Shown: one piece after another, positions 55,430 to 63,698 of the stretch
Layout of the letters: the number at the start of each line of letters is the position of its first letter
Position numbering within the stretch: the first letter of the stretch is position 1
Source: Aeromicrobium piscarium
GTDB lineage: Bacteria > Actinomycetota > Actinomycetes > Propionibacteriales > Nocardioidaceae
Direction: 5' to 3'
Length of the DNA stretch: 64,000 bases
Assembly: GCF_007421815.1 (NCBI RefSeq)
Contig: NZ_VLNT01000007.1
Span: 60,006-124,005, forward strand
Notes under the pieces: model-generated
Told to the model about the DNA's origin: nothing
Database searches by the model: none
Seen by the model: only the letters and a program-made list of their open reading frames with translations
Program-made: the position numbers and the translations under genes

Positions 55430-57454
55430 TCAGGCCGGTCGCAGGAGCCAGCTGGCGACATCGGAACGACGTCGCTGAGCTGCCCAAGCCGACAGGCCGA
55501 GACCGACGAGACCCCAGGCGACGAGGGCGAGGGGAGCTTCGAGCGATGCCGTGCCGGTCTGCTCCGCTCGCAATCCCTCCAGGAGCGGGGTGAGCGGTGA
55601 GATCGTGTACAGCAGGCGCACACCCTCGCTCGCCGCCTCGGGGACGCGGACGGCCAGGGTAGCGACGGCGGCGAGCAGGGCGATCGCCGCCGCGCCGAGC
55701 CGGCCGACGGCGGCCGTGAGTCCCTGCCCGAGGGCGGTCAGAGCGAGGGTCCCGAGGATCGCCAGAGCGATGAAACGGGCCGAGGAGGCAGCGCCGAGGC
55801 CGTTCGTGAGGGCCAGCGCCACCAGAGCCGCACTCACCGCCGTCACGGTGAGGACGGCCGCCGGCAGGAGACGGCTGCCGACGATCTGCCGCAACGGCGA
55901 ACCGGCCAGCAGGGTTTCGCGGCCGAGGGGTGCGCGGAAGGACCACACCAGAGCCGCGGCGGCGAGCGCCGCGACGACGATCGCGGACGGCACCGGCAGG
56001 GCGGCCGGGGAGATCCGATGGCTGGTGGCGCTCTCCGCGGTCACCGGTCGCGCTGCGACCCGGCTGAGCTGCTCGCGTTCGTCATCGGAATAGGCGGGAA
56101 GCTGCTCGACGCCCTCATCGAGACCGTCCGCGAGCTCACGGCCTCCGGCCGCCAGCTGCTCACTGCCGTCGGCGAGCTCCCCGCTTCCCGCACGCGCCTG
56201 GCCAGCTCCCTCGCGGAGCTGGACGGCACCGTCGGCGGCGGCGCGGGCGCCACCGGCGAGTTGGGCAGTGCCGTCGGCGAGCTCATCGGCGCCTCCCCGG
56301 GCGGCCGCGGTGCCGTCCGCCAACTGTCCGATACCGGCCGTGAGCTGAGGAGCCTCTGCCGCGAGGCGGGCGGTCGCGTCGCTCAGCTGCTGCAGCCCGG
56401 CTGCGAGCTGTCCGGTACCGGCCGTGAGCTCGCCGACGCGCCCGCGTGCGGCCTGGATATCGGCGTTGACCTGTTCGGCCTCGGCGACGATCGAGTCGAC
56501 CGTGGCGCAGACATCGGCCGGGAGACCGGCGCCGGCGCATTCGCTCGACCAACCGATGATCAGGTCCGTCAGGTGCTGTGCGATCTCGAACAGCGGAGCG
56601 ACGCTGTCGGCGATCTCCTGGACGCCGGCATCCAACCGATCCGCCCCGGCCCGCAGCTCCTGCGCTCCCGCATCGAGCTGAGCAGTCTGTGCCGGCAGTT
56701 CGGCGGTACGGTCCCGTAACTCCTGCGCGCCGCCGTCGAGTCGCGCGAGGCCCTGCGCGAGCTGCGCCGACCCCGTCGCCGCCTGTGACGAGCCGTCGGC
56801 GAGTCGGGTGGTTCCGTCGGCGAGCTCACCCGCACCGTTCTCCAGCTGACCGATCCCGGTGGCGAGCTGCCCGGCGCCCTCGGCCAGGTCGCGCTGCCCG
56901 TCGGCGAGCGTCGTCGCGCCGCGCGCCGCCTCGGCGAGCGACCCGCGGATGGTCCCGAGGGACACCAGGACGTTGTCGACGAAGGTCTCGGTGACCTGGG
57001 CGTTGAGCGCCGCGAGGGCCGCGTCAGTGACCGTCTGCGCGAGCTCGCCGGCCACAGGGTTGACGGCATCAGAGGTCTGGATCCGCAGGTGGGCGTGCCG
57101 CACGTCGGCTGGCGCTCCAGCGGGAGAGACGGCCGCGGCCGAGGTGTCGGAGCCGATGATCAGCACGGCGCCGTAGGTGCCGTCGTCCAGTCCGCTCTCG
57201 GCGTCGGCACGGTTGGTGATCGTCCAGTCGAAGGCATCGTCGTCGGTCAGCTCGGCGGCGAGCAGCCGACCGACCGCGACGGGTTGCTCCGTGCCGTCGT
57301 CGGCGGTGACCGAGACGATCTCGTCCTCGTTGACGACGGCTGCGCGCACATCGTCCGTACCGCCGGTGGCCCCCGCGCCGACGGCGGCGAGGGCGACGAC
57401 GAGGGGCACCGCGAGGGCGATGATCAGCGCGGCTCGAGGGTGAGGGACGTTCAT
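55430..57454 (-). CDS. YhgE/Pip-domain membrane protein
   Basis: This 674-residue protein has one N-terminal helix, a long extracytoplasmic region and about six C-terminal helices. The middle (residues 170-480) is dominated by repeats of the form LA(D/E)G(T/A)xQLA, the coiled-coil pattern of the YhgE/Pip family, followed by a C-terminal ABC-2-like permease. Its start overlaps the MMPL gene stop by four bases. It likely works with MMPL in exporting lipids or toxic compounds. Confidence 0.88.
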   Translation of the reverse strand: MNVPHPRAALIIALAVPLVVALAAVGAGATGGTDDVRAAVVNEDEIVSVTADDGTEQPVAVGRLLAAELTDDDAFDWTITNRADAESGLDDGTYGAVLIIGSDTSAAAVSPAGAPADVRHAHLRIQTSDAVNPVAGELAQTVTDAALAALNAQVTETFVDNVLVSLGTIRGSLAEAARGATTLADGQRDLAEGAGQLATGIGQLENGAGELADGTTRLADGSSQAATGSAQLAQGLARLDGGAQELRDRTAELPAQTAQLDAGAQELRAGADRLDAGVQEIADSVAPLFEIAQHLTDLIIGWSSECAGAGLPADVCATVDSIVAEAEQVNADIQAARGRVGELTAGTGQLAAGLQQLSDATARLAAEAPQLTAGIGQLADGTAAARGGADELADGTAQLAGGARAAADGAVQLREGAGQARAGSGELADGSEQLAAGGRELADGLDEGVEQLPAYSDDEREQLSRVAARPVTAESATSHRISPAALPVPSAIVVAALAAAALVWSFRAPLGRETLLAGSPLRQIVGSRLLPAAVLTVTAVSAALVALALTNGLGAASSARFIALAILGTLALTALGQGLTAAVGRLGAAAIALLAAVATLAVRVPEAASEGVRLLYTISPLTPLLEGLRAEQTGTASLEAPLALVAWGLVGLGLSAWAAQRRRSDVASWLLRPA

Positions 57455-60222
57455 ACGGTCATCAACTCCGGTATCGGGTCGAGGGAGAGCGTGGCGACCC
57501 CGGCGCCCGACAGCGCGCCCGGGGCGGCCGTGGCGACGAGCAGTCGGTCGGGAGTCAGGAGGTCGTGGCAGGCGCCCACGACGCGCAGAGCGTGGTCCTC
57601 GCCGAGATCGGCGAGGTCGACGACCATCACGTGAGCCGTCGACACGGCGACAGCCAGGACGATGCGGATCGGGGTGCTGAGATCGACGACCCTGTCGGCG
57701 AGATTCGGCACCGGACCGAGGCCCCGGGCGGCGAGGCTCGTGGCGACCTCCGTCAACAGCGCCTCCGGGTCAGTCGAGCCGAGCTCCGCCATCCAAGCGC
57801 CGACACTGCGACGGCGGCTGATGTCGCCGGCGGGGAGCAGCGCGGACCGGCGCCGGAGACGCGACGCGTCGAAGGGGAGCACCAGGTCGTCGACACGCAC
57901 GGTCCCGGTCGCCTGCGGCGCCCGTCCGGACAAGGTCAGGGCGACGAAGGCGCGGTCCCGCGAAGACCCCTCGATCACGACGCAGGAGTCCGGGGTCCGC
58001 CAGCTGTCGATGACGTGGCCCGAGGGCAGGGTCAGCGACTCGATGGCCACCCGGCTGCCGTCGGCCGGCCAGTCGGCACGAGCGACGCGCTCGTGGAGGG
58101 CCTCACCCTCCACGTCCAGCCGGGGCAGCGAGCGGTCCAGCGACGACGGGATCCACCAGGCCCGGGAGCCGAGGAGCTTCATGACGGCGGGCACCAGGAT
58201 CATCCGCACCACGAAGGCGTCGACGAACACCCCGATGGCGAGGGCGAAGGCGATCGGCTTGACCATGGCATCGCTCTCGGGCACGAAGGCGATGAACACG
58301 GCCAGCATCACGACGGCTGCTGCCGTCACAACCCGCCCGCTCGTCGCGAAGCCTGCCTCGATGGCACGATCCGCGTCGCCGTCCCGCGCGAACTCCTCCT
58401 TCATCCGCGAGACGAGGAACAGCTCGTAGTCCATCGCCAGCCCGAAGAGCACGCCCATCAGCAGGATCGGCAGGAAGCTGATCACCGGTCCGATGTGGTC
58501 CACGCCCAGCAGGTCGGCGGCCCAGCCGCGCTGGAACACCAACACCACGGCCCCGAAGGAGACGCCGACGCTGAGCAGATAGCCGAGCGCCGCCTTGACG
58601 GGGACGACGACGGAGCGGAAGACGGTCGTCAGGAGCAGGAGCGTCAGCACCACCACGAAGGCGCCGAAGGGCAGCAGCGTGTCCGACAGCTGCTCGGAGA
58701 CATCGATCTCCATCGCGGTCTGCCCGGTCACGGCGGTGGTGACGTCATAGTCGCGCTCGAACCGGGGCGCGGCCTCGCGCAGCCGCTCGACCAGTTCGGC
58801 CGTCGCCGGGTCGTCGGCCGCGGTCGACGGGAAGAACTGGACCACGCCGGTGTCGGCAGTGGGATTCGGGGTGGCCAGGGCGACGGTCTCCACGCCCTCG
58901 AAGGCCGCGACCTCCTCGCCCAGCCGGTCCATCAATCCGACGGGATCGAGCGAGTCGATGATGTCCGCGGTCAGGAGGATAGGGCTATTGAAACCAGGGC
59001 CGAAGTGCTCGTCCACGAGGTCGTAGGCGGCACGTTCGGTGGTCCCCTCCTCAGCCGTGCCGTTCCCGGGCAGCGCGAGCGCGAGATCGCGACCGGGCAG
59101 CGCGAGCGCACCCAGGGCGAGCACGACCACCACCACGGTCACCCACGGCGCGGTCGTGACGGCACGGACCCAGCGACGGGCGATCGGTGCGCGTCCGCTC
59201 CCGGCGCTGCGCGGGCGGAGCCGTTCGCCGGCCAGCCCCATCAACGCGGGGAGCAGCGTGATCGCGACGACGACCGCGATCGCCACCGAGGCCGAGGCGG
59301 TGACGCCCATCCAGGTCAGGAACGGGATGCGGGCGATCGCGAGCCCGGCGAGGGCGATGAGGGTCGTGATGCCGGCGAAGACCACGGCGGAGCCACCGGT
59401 CGCGACCGCCCGCCCGCTCGCCTCGTCCGGCTCCGCTCCACGGCCGAGCTCCTCACGTTGGCGGGAGACGATGAAGAGGGCGTAGTCGATCCCGACCGCG
59501 AGGCCGATCATCAAGGCGAGCAGTGGCGTCGGGGAGGCCAGATGGGTCACGGCGGTGAGCGCCCAGATGAGGCTCATCGTCACGCCGACGCCGATCAGCG
59601 CGGTGAGGACCGGCATGAAGGCGGCCCGTCCCGACCCGAGCGCGATCCACAGCACGACGAAGGCGACGACCACACCCGCGGCCTCCATCCAGGTGATCGT
59701 CGGACCGGTGTTCATGAAGGCGCCACCGCCCAGCTCGACCTCGGCCCCGGCGGCTTCCAGCGGCTCGGTCGCGGTCCGCAGGTCCGTCTTGACCTGATCG
59801 GTGATGTCCGACGGCCCTCCGGAGAACTGCACCTGGATGATCGCGGCGTCGCCGGCCGCGTTGACGGTGCCGTCCACCAGGTCGTCGAAGGGGGAGAGCG
59901 CGTCGTCCACCAACGGCATCTGGTCCAGGCGTTCGAGGGTGGCATCGGCAGCCTCGCGCAGGGCCGGATCGTCGACCCGGCTTCCCTCCGGCGCGATGTA
60001 GACGATCTGCGCGGAGATCCCGGCGATCTGCGGGAAGGTCCGGGTCAGGGTGTCCAGCGCCTCCTGTCCCTCGGTGCCCGGCAGCGTGAAGTCGTCGTGG
60101 GTGCCTTCGCCGACCGTGGCGGCAAGGCCCGCGGCGGCGGCCAGCACCACGAGCCAGCCGGCGACGACGCGGCCGGCATGGCGATGACACCAACGGCCGA
60201 GGGAGTAGAGCGCAGCGGACAT
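57451..60222 (-). CDS. MMPL/RND exporter with C-terminal degenerate ABC-like domain
   Basis: This 923-residue protein has the two RND halves of MMPL exporters (residues 10-690): twelve helices with DDFTLPGTEGQEALDTL after the first and GLAVGIDYALFIVSR and GLAMDYELFLVSRMKEEF in each half. The last 230 residues resemble an ABC ATPase that has lost its motifs: the P-loop position reads VVIEGSSRDRAFVALTLSGR, and Walker B has VMVVDLADLGED. Expected substrates are lipids or amphipathic drugs. A TetR-type operator lies 8 bp upstream of the ATG. Confidence 0.9.
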   Translation of the reverse strand: MSAALYSLGRWCHRHAGRVVAGWLVVLAAAAGLAATVGEGTHDDFTLPGTEGQEALDTLTRTFPQIAGISAQIVYIAPEGSRVDDPALREAADATLERLDQMPLVDDALSPFDDLVDGTVNAAGDAAIIQVQFSGGPSDITDQVKTDLRTATEPLEAAGAEVELGGGAFMNTGPTITWMEAAGVVVAFVVLWIALGSGRAAFMPVLTALIGVGVTMSLIWALTAVTHLASPTPLLALMIGLAVGIDYALFIVSRQREELGRGAEPDEASGRAVATGGSAVVFAGITTLIALAGLAIARIPFLTWMGVTASASVAIAVVVAITLLPALMGLAGERLRPRSAGSGRAPIARRWVRAVTTAPWVTVVVVVLALGALALPGRDLALALPGNGTAEEGTTERAAYDLVDEHFGPGFNSPILLTADIIDSLDPVGLMDRLGEEVAAFEGVETVALATPNPTADTGVVQFFPSTAADDPATAELVERLREAAPRFERDYDVTTAVTGQTAMEIDVSEQLSDTLLPFGAFVVVLTLLLLTTVFRSVVVPVKAALGYLLSVGVSFGAVVLVFQRGWAADLLGVDHIGPVISFLPILLMGVLFGLAMDYELFLVSRMKEEFARDGDADRAIEAGFATSGRVVTAAAVVMLAVFIAFVPESDAMVKPIAFALAIGVFVDAFVVRMILVPAVMKLLGSRAWWIPSSLDRSLPRLDVEGEALHERVARADWPADGSRVAIESLTLPSGHVIDSWRTPDSCVVIEGSSRDRAFVALTLSGRAPQATGTVRVDDLVLPFDASRLRRRSALLPAGDISRRRSVGAWMAELGSTDPEALLTEVATSLAARGLGPVPNLADRVVDLSTPIRIVLAVAVSTAHVMVVDLADLGEDHALRVVGACHDLLTPDRLLVATAAPGALSGAGVATLSLDPIPELMTV

Positions 60223-60229
60223 GCCTCGA

Positions 60230-60247
60230 CGATACATATCTGTATCG
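60230..60247. promoter_or_regulatory. TetR-type operator before the MMPL gene
   Basis: CGATACATATCTGTATCG has perfect 7-bp arms around four bases. A further half-site TGTATCG lies at 60258-60264. It starts 8 bp upstream of the MMPL ATG and 162 bp from the divergent TetR gene, the obvious repressor. Confidence 0.8.
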
Positions 60248-60408
60248 AATACGTCCATGTATCGAACGAGGCATCCGTGTGCCGTTGCGCACAGTACGGT
60301 TCGCCGGTGGAATGGTCGCTGCGGGACGAGGGGCGACCCGTCCGGCGGCTACGCTCGTCTTGCCGCGGAGGCACATTCCGTGCCGCGGCAGTGGGAAGGA
60401 GAACGCCG

Positions 60409-61029
60409 ATGGCGGTTCACGACGGCACCCGGCGGCGGGCCACGACCCGTGCGCGGCTGTTGGACGCCGCCCGCGAGGTACTGGCGGACACGGGGATTCA
60501 GGGCGCCACCGTCGAGCAGATCTGCGAGCGCGCCGGATTCACCCGCGGCGCCTTCTACTCCAACTACGACTCCAAGGACGAGCTGGTCGTCGACCTGTTC
60601 AACCGGGAGAAGGAGCGGATGGTCGCGGCCCTGCGCGGGGCGGTCGATGCCGAGCTGCGTCACGGCGACCTCGGGTCGATCGCCAAGATCCTGGAACACT
60701 TCACCTCCGTCGAGCCGATCGACCGCACGTGGTTCCTGGTGCACCATGAGTTCGTCATCCACGCGGTCCGGCACCGTCGGATCGCGGACGCCTATGTGGA
60801 GCTGTGGGAGCAGACCCACGAGGAGTTCGCCGAGATCATCGCGATGGCGTGCGAGGGTCTCGGGCGCCGGCTGACCATCGATCTCCAAGCGGCGACCCGG
60901 CTCATGCTCGGCCTCTTCGACACGTCCCTGCGCGACACCTTCGTCCGCGACGATGCGCCTGTGGCGGACCTGACCATCCTCCAAGAGCAGATTCCCGCCC
61001 TCGTCCAATCCCTCAGCGAACCCCTCTGA
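60409..61029 (+). CDS. TetR-family transcriptional regulator
   Basis: This 206-residue regulator has the TetR helix-turn-helix (GATVEQICERAGFTRGAFYSNYDSKDEL) at residues 31-60 and a C-terminal domain of the AcrR/SACE type. AAGGAG precedes the ATG at 60409. It is divergent from the MMPL-YhgE operon and probably represses it through the operator at 60230; efflux of an inducing compound would release it. Confidence 0.92.
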   Translation: MAVHDGTRRRATTRARLLDAAREVLADTGIQGATVEQICERAGFTRGAFYSNYDSKDELVVDLFNREKERMVAALRGAVDAELRHGDLGSIAKILEHFTSVEPIDRTWFLVHHEFVIHAVRHRRIADAYVELWEQTHEEFAEIIAMACEGLGRRLTIDLQAATRLMLGLFDTSLRDTFVRDDAPVADLTILQEQIPALVQSLSEPL

Positions 61030-61112
61030 CTCCCGGTCTGGCTTTCCGTCCGGGTTGTGGCCCTTCGAGAGAGGTTCAGGGGGCCATAGGCCGGCGAAAG
61101 CCGGACGGAGTC
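61028..61112. repeat. Large imperfect inverted repeat after TetR gene (family F candidate)
   Basis: The left arm GTCTGGCTTTCCGTCCGG pairs with CCGGCGAAAGCCGGAC, and an inner TGGCCC pairs with GGGCCA, giving a long hairpin just past the TetR stop. The arm length resembles family C. It may end the TetR transcript. It lies in the gap before nif3-like. Confidence 0.7.
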
Positions 61113-61133
61113 GGGGGTCGCCCGGACGTCACT

Positions 61134-61139
61134 TAGAGT
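61134..61139 (+). promoter_or_regulatory. -10 hexamer TAGAGT, leaderless Nif3-like gene
   Basis: TAGAGT is followed by 6 nt and the GTG at 61146. Confidence 0.5.
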
Positions 61140-61145
61140 GGCTGC

Positions 61146-62270
61146 GTGCCCACCTTGCTCGACGTCATCGCCGTCCTCGACCAGCTCTACGATCCGTCCT
61201 GGGCGGACGACTGGGATGCCGTCGGCACCGTCGCCGGGGATCCAGAGGCCGAGGTCCGCACGATCCTGTTCGCCGTCGATCCGGTGCAGGCCGTCGCCGA
61301 CGAGGCGGTCCTGGTCGGAGCTGACCTGGTCGTCACCCACCACCCGCTGTACCTGAAGGGCACCACGTCCGTGGCCGCGACCGATCCCAAGGGTCGCGTG
61401 ATCCACACGCTGCTCAGCAACGGCATCGCCCTGCACACCTGTCACACCAATGCCGACTCGCCACCGCTCGGCGTCTCCGAGTCGATGGCCGAGGCGATCG
61501 GCCTGCGCGACATCCGCCCCCTCGACGACGATCTCGACGCCGGCCCGGACAAATGGGTGGTCTTCGCCCCCGTCGACGTCGCCGACGAGGTCGCCACCGC
61601 GATGCACGATGCCGGTGCCGGCCATATCGGCGACTACGACCGCGCCCAGTTCCAGTCACGCGGCACCGGCTCCTTCCGGCCGCTCGACGGCGCGACCCCG
61701 GCGATCGGCGAGGTCGGCGCGGTCGAATACGTCGACGAGATCCGCATCGAGATGGTCGCCCCGCGACGGCTGCGCGATCAGGTGCGCCGCGCGATGGTCC
61801 GTGCCCATCCCTATGAGGAGGTCGCCTACGACCTCATCGAGACGGCCGCGTCGCCCAGCGGCCGGGGGAGCGGGCGCATCGGCGTCCTCGACGAGCCGAT
61901 GAGCCTGTGGGCGTTCGCCGAGAACGTCAAGGCCTCGCTCCCGCACCACTCGGGGGCGACGCGCATCGCCGGCGAGCTCGATCGAGAGGTGCGCACGGTC
62001 GCCCTGTGCGGCGGGTCGGGCGACTTCCTGCTGGCGCGGGCGGACGCCGCGGGCGCCGATGTCTACGTCACCTCGGACCTGCGCCATCACCCGGTGAGTG
62101 AGCATCGCGAACGTCCCGGAGCGTGTGCGGTGGTCGACGTGCCGCACTGGGCAGCGGAATGGACCTGGCTGCCGGTGGCCGCGCGCGAGGTCCGAGCCCG
62201 TTTGGGCGGTACGGTGGAGACCCACGTCTCGACCATCGTGACTGATCCGTGGTCCGCCACGCTGAGCTGA
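61146..62270 (+). CDS. Nif3-like dinuclear metal-centre protein
   Basis: This 374-residue protein matches the NIF3/YqfO family. Metal ligands are seen in VVTHHPLYLKG, HTCHTNADS and HHPVSEHRE-like stretches, and there is an inserted PII-like domain between residues 125 and 245, as in YqfO. Family members are possibly GTP cyclohydrolase type I relatives; function is unsettled. The order Nif3-zinc ribbon-histidine phosphatase is conserved in actinobacteria. Confidence 0.9.
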   Translation: MPTLLDVIAVLDQLYDPSWADDWDAVGTVAGDPEAEVRTILFAVDPVQAVADEAVLVGADLVVTHHPLYLKGTTSVAATDPKGRVIHTLLSNGIALHTCHTNADSPPLGVSESMAEAIGLRDIRPLDDDLDAGPDKWVVFAPVDVADEVATAMHDAGAGHIGDYDRAQFQSRGTGSFRPLDGATPAIGEVGAVEYVDEIRIEMVAPRRLRDQVRRAMVRAHPYEEVAYDLIETAASPSGRGSGRIGVLDEPMSLWAFAENVKASLPHHSGATRIAGELDREVRTVALCGGSGDFLLARADAAGADVYVTSDLRHHPVSEHRERPGACAVVDVPHWAAEWTWLPVAAREVRARLGGTVETHVSTIVTDPWSATLS

Positions 62271-62280
62271 GGAGCCTACG

Positions 62281-63024
62281 CTGAAAGCTGAACCGTCCGC
62301 CCAGCAGACCCTGCTCGATCTGCAGGCGAAGGACTCTGTCATCGCCCAGTTGAACCACCGACGTGTCTCGCTGCCCGAGAACGCGCGCATCGGCGAGCTC
62401 GATGCGGAGGTCGCGACCCTCGACGGCCGTCGAATCGAGGCCTCCACGCGAGTCTCCGATCTCGAACGCGAGCAGAAGCAGGCCGACCAGGACGTGGAAC
62501 TCGTCAAGACCCGCCGTGCCCGCAATGAGGAGCGGCTGAACTCCGGCGCCGTCACCAATCCGAAGGATCTCGAGGGCCTGCAGCACGAGATCGTCGCACT
62601 CGATCGTCGCATCGGCACCCTCGAGGATGCCGAGCTCGAGGTGATGGAGGCGCTCGAGGAAGCCCAAGGTCAGCTCGACGAGGTCGTCAAGGCACTGGAG
62701 GAGCTTCGCGTTCAACACGATGAGGTCGCCGCTCGCCGCGACACCGCCCTCGGTGAGATCGACGCCGAGCTGTCGGATGCCGAGGCGGGGCGCGGCGCGC
62801 TCGCGGCGCGGGTTCCCGATGATCTCCTCGCGCTGTACGAGAAGCTGCGGGCCAACCAGGGCGGGGTCGGTGCCGCGTTGCTCCGCGCCAAGCGCTGCGA
62901 AGGGTGCCGGCTGGAGCTCAACGGCGCCGACCTGCGCGAGCTGTCGCAGGCACCGGACGATGAGGTGCTGCGCTGCCCCGAGTGCAGTCGCATCCTGGTC
63001 CGTACGTCCGAGTCCGGGCTGTGA
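62281..63024 (+). CDS. Coiled-coil protein with C-terminal zinc ribbon; CTG start
   Basis: This 247-residue protein has two antiparallel coiled-coil helices (residues 10-180) and a C4 zinc ribbon (CEGC...CPEC) at the C terminus, the Rv2229c-type family with an HsdR/DUF164-like layout. GAGGAG lies seven bases before a CTG at 62281, where family homology begins (LKAEPSAQQTLLDLQ). No ATG, GTG or TTG is available there; the first (TTG 62350) would delete 23 residues of the coiled coil. Confidence 0.86.
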   Translation: MKAEPSAQQTLLDLQAKDSVIAQLNHRRVSLPENARIGELDAEVATLDGRRIEASTRVSDLEREQKQADQDVELVKTRRARNEERLNSGAVTNPKDLEGLQHEIVALDRRIGTLEDAELEVMEALEEAQGQLDEVVKALEELRVQHDEVAARRDTALGEIDAELSDAEAGRGALAARVPDDLLALYEKLRANQGGVGAALLRAKRCEGCRLELNGADLRELSQAPDDEVLRCPECSRILVRTSESGL

Positions 63025-63695
63025 CGCCGGCCGGCGACACCGCCGGCCGGAGCGCGCCGGCTCGGGGCTGGAGTGCGCCGTCGAACGAGGCCACCACCCT
63101 GATCCTCGTACGCCACGGCGTCACCGGTCTCACCGAGCGCAAGGCATTCAGCGGTAGCGGAGGCGAGGACCCGGAGCTCACCGCGGCCGGTCACGAGCAG
63201 GCCGTGCGCGCCGCCGACTGGCTGGCCGCCAGGGGTGAGGTCGATGCTGTGGTGACGTCGCCGCTGCGACGCACCCGTCAGACTGCCGAGCATGTGGCCG
63301 GGCGGTTCGGGGTGCGGGCGCTGGTCGAAGAGGACCTGATGGAGACGTCCTTCGGCGACTGGGACGGGTTCACCTTCGGTGAGATCCGCGAGAGGTGGCC
63401 TGCGGAGCTGACGGCGTGGCTGGCGTCGACCGACATCGCCCCGCCCGGCGGCGAGTCCTTCGAGGAGGTCGCGACCCGGGTCGAGCGCGCGAGGGAGCGA
63501 CTGGTGTCCCGGTTCGCGGGGCAGACCGTCGTCGTGGTGACCCATGTCAGCCCGATCAAGCTGCTCGTCGCCCGGGCCCTGGGCGCCCCGATCAGGTCGG
63601 TCTACGCGATGGAGCTGGCGCCCGCGTCGATCAGCACGGTGGCCTGGTGGCGGGACGGCAACGCGAGCCTGCGGGCCTTCAACGCGGTGCCCTGA
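63021..63695 (+). CDS. Histidine phosphatase-family protein (lacks RNase H domain)
   Basis: This 224-residue protein has the phosphohistidine motif ILVRHGVTGLT (residue 30 onward), the second site SPLRRTRQTA and the late His in VVVVTHVSPIKLL. In M. tuberculosis the syntenic protein Rv2228c is a fusion of RNase H I and this phosphatase; here the N terminus is only about 30 residues of unordered sequence, so the nuclease half is absent. The GTG start lies within the stop of the preceding gene. Confidence 0.88.
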   Translation: MTPAGDTAGRSAPARGWSAPSNEATTLILVRHGVTGLTERKAFSGSGGEDPELTAAGHEQAVRAADWLAARGEVDAVVTSPLRRTRQTAEHVAGRFGVRALVEEDLMETSFGDWDGFTFGEIRERWPAELTAWLASTDIAPPGGESFEEVATRVERARERLVSRFAGQTVVVVTHVSPIKLLVARALGAPIRSVYAMELAPASISTVAWWRDGNASLRAFNAVP

Positions 63696-63698
63696 CGG

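Noticed and set aside
57565-61029. 1154-codon open frame antisense to the MMPL gene
   Set aside because: His/Arg/Asp/Glu-rich low-complexity translation; only its last ~200 codons, the TetR gene from 60409, are real.
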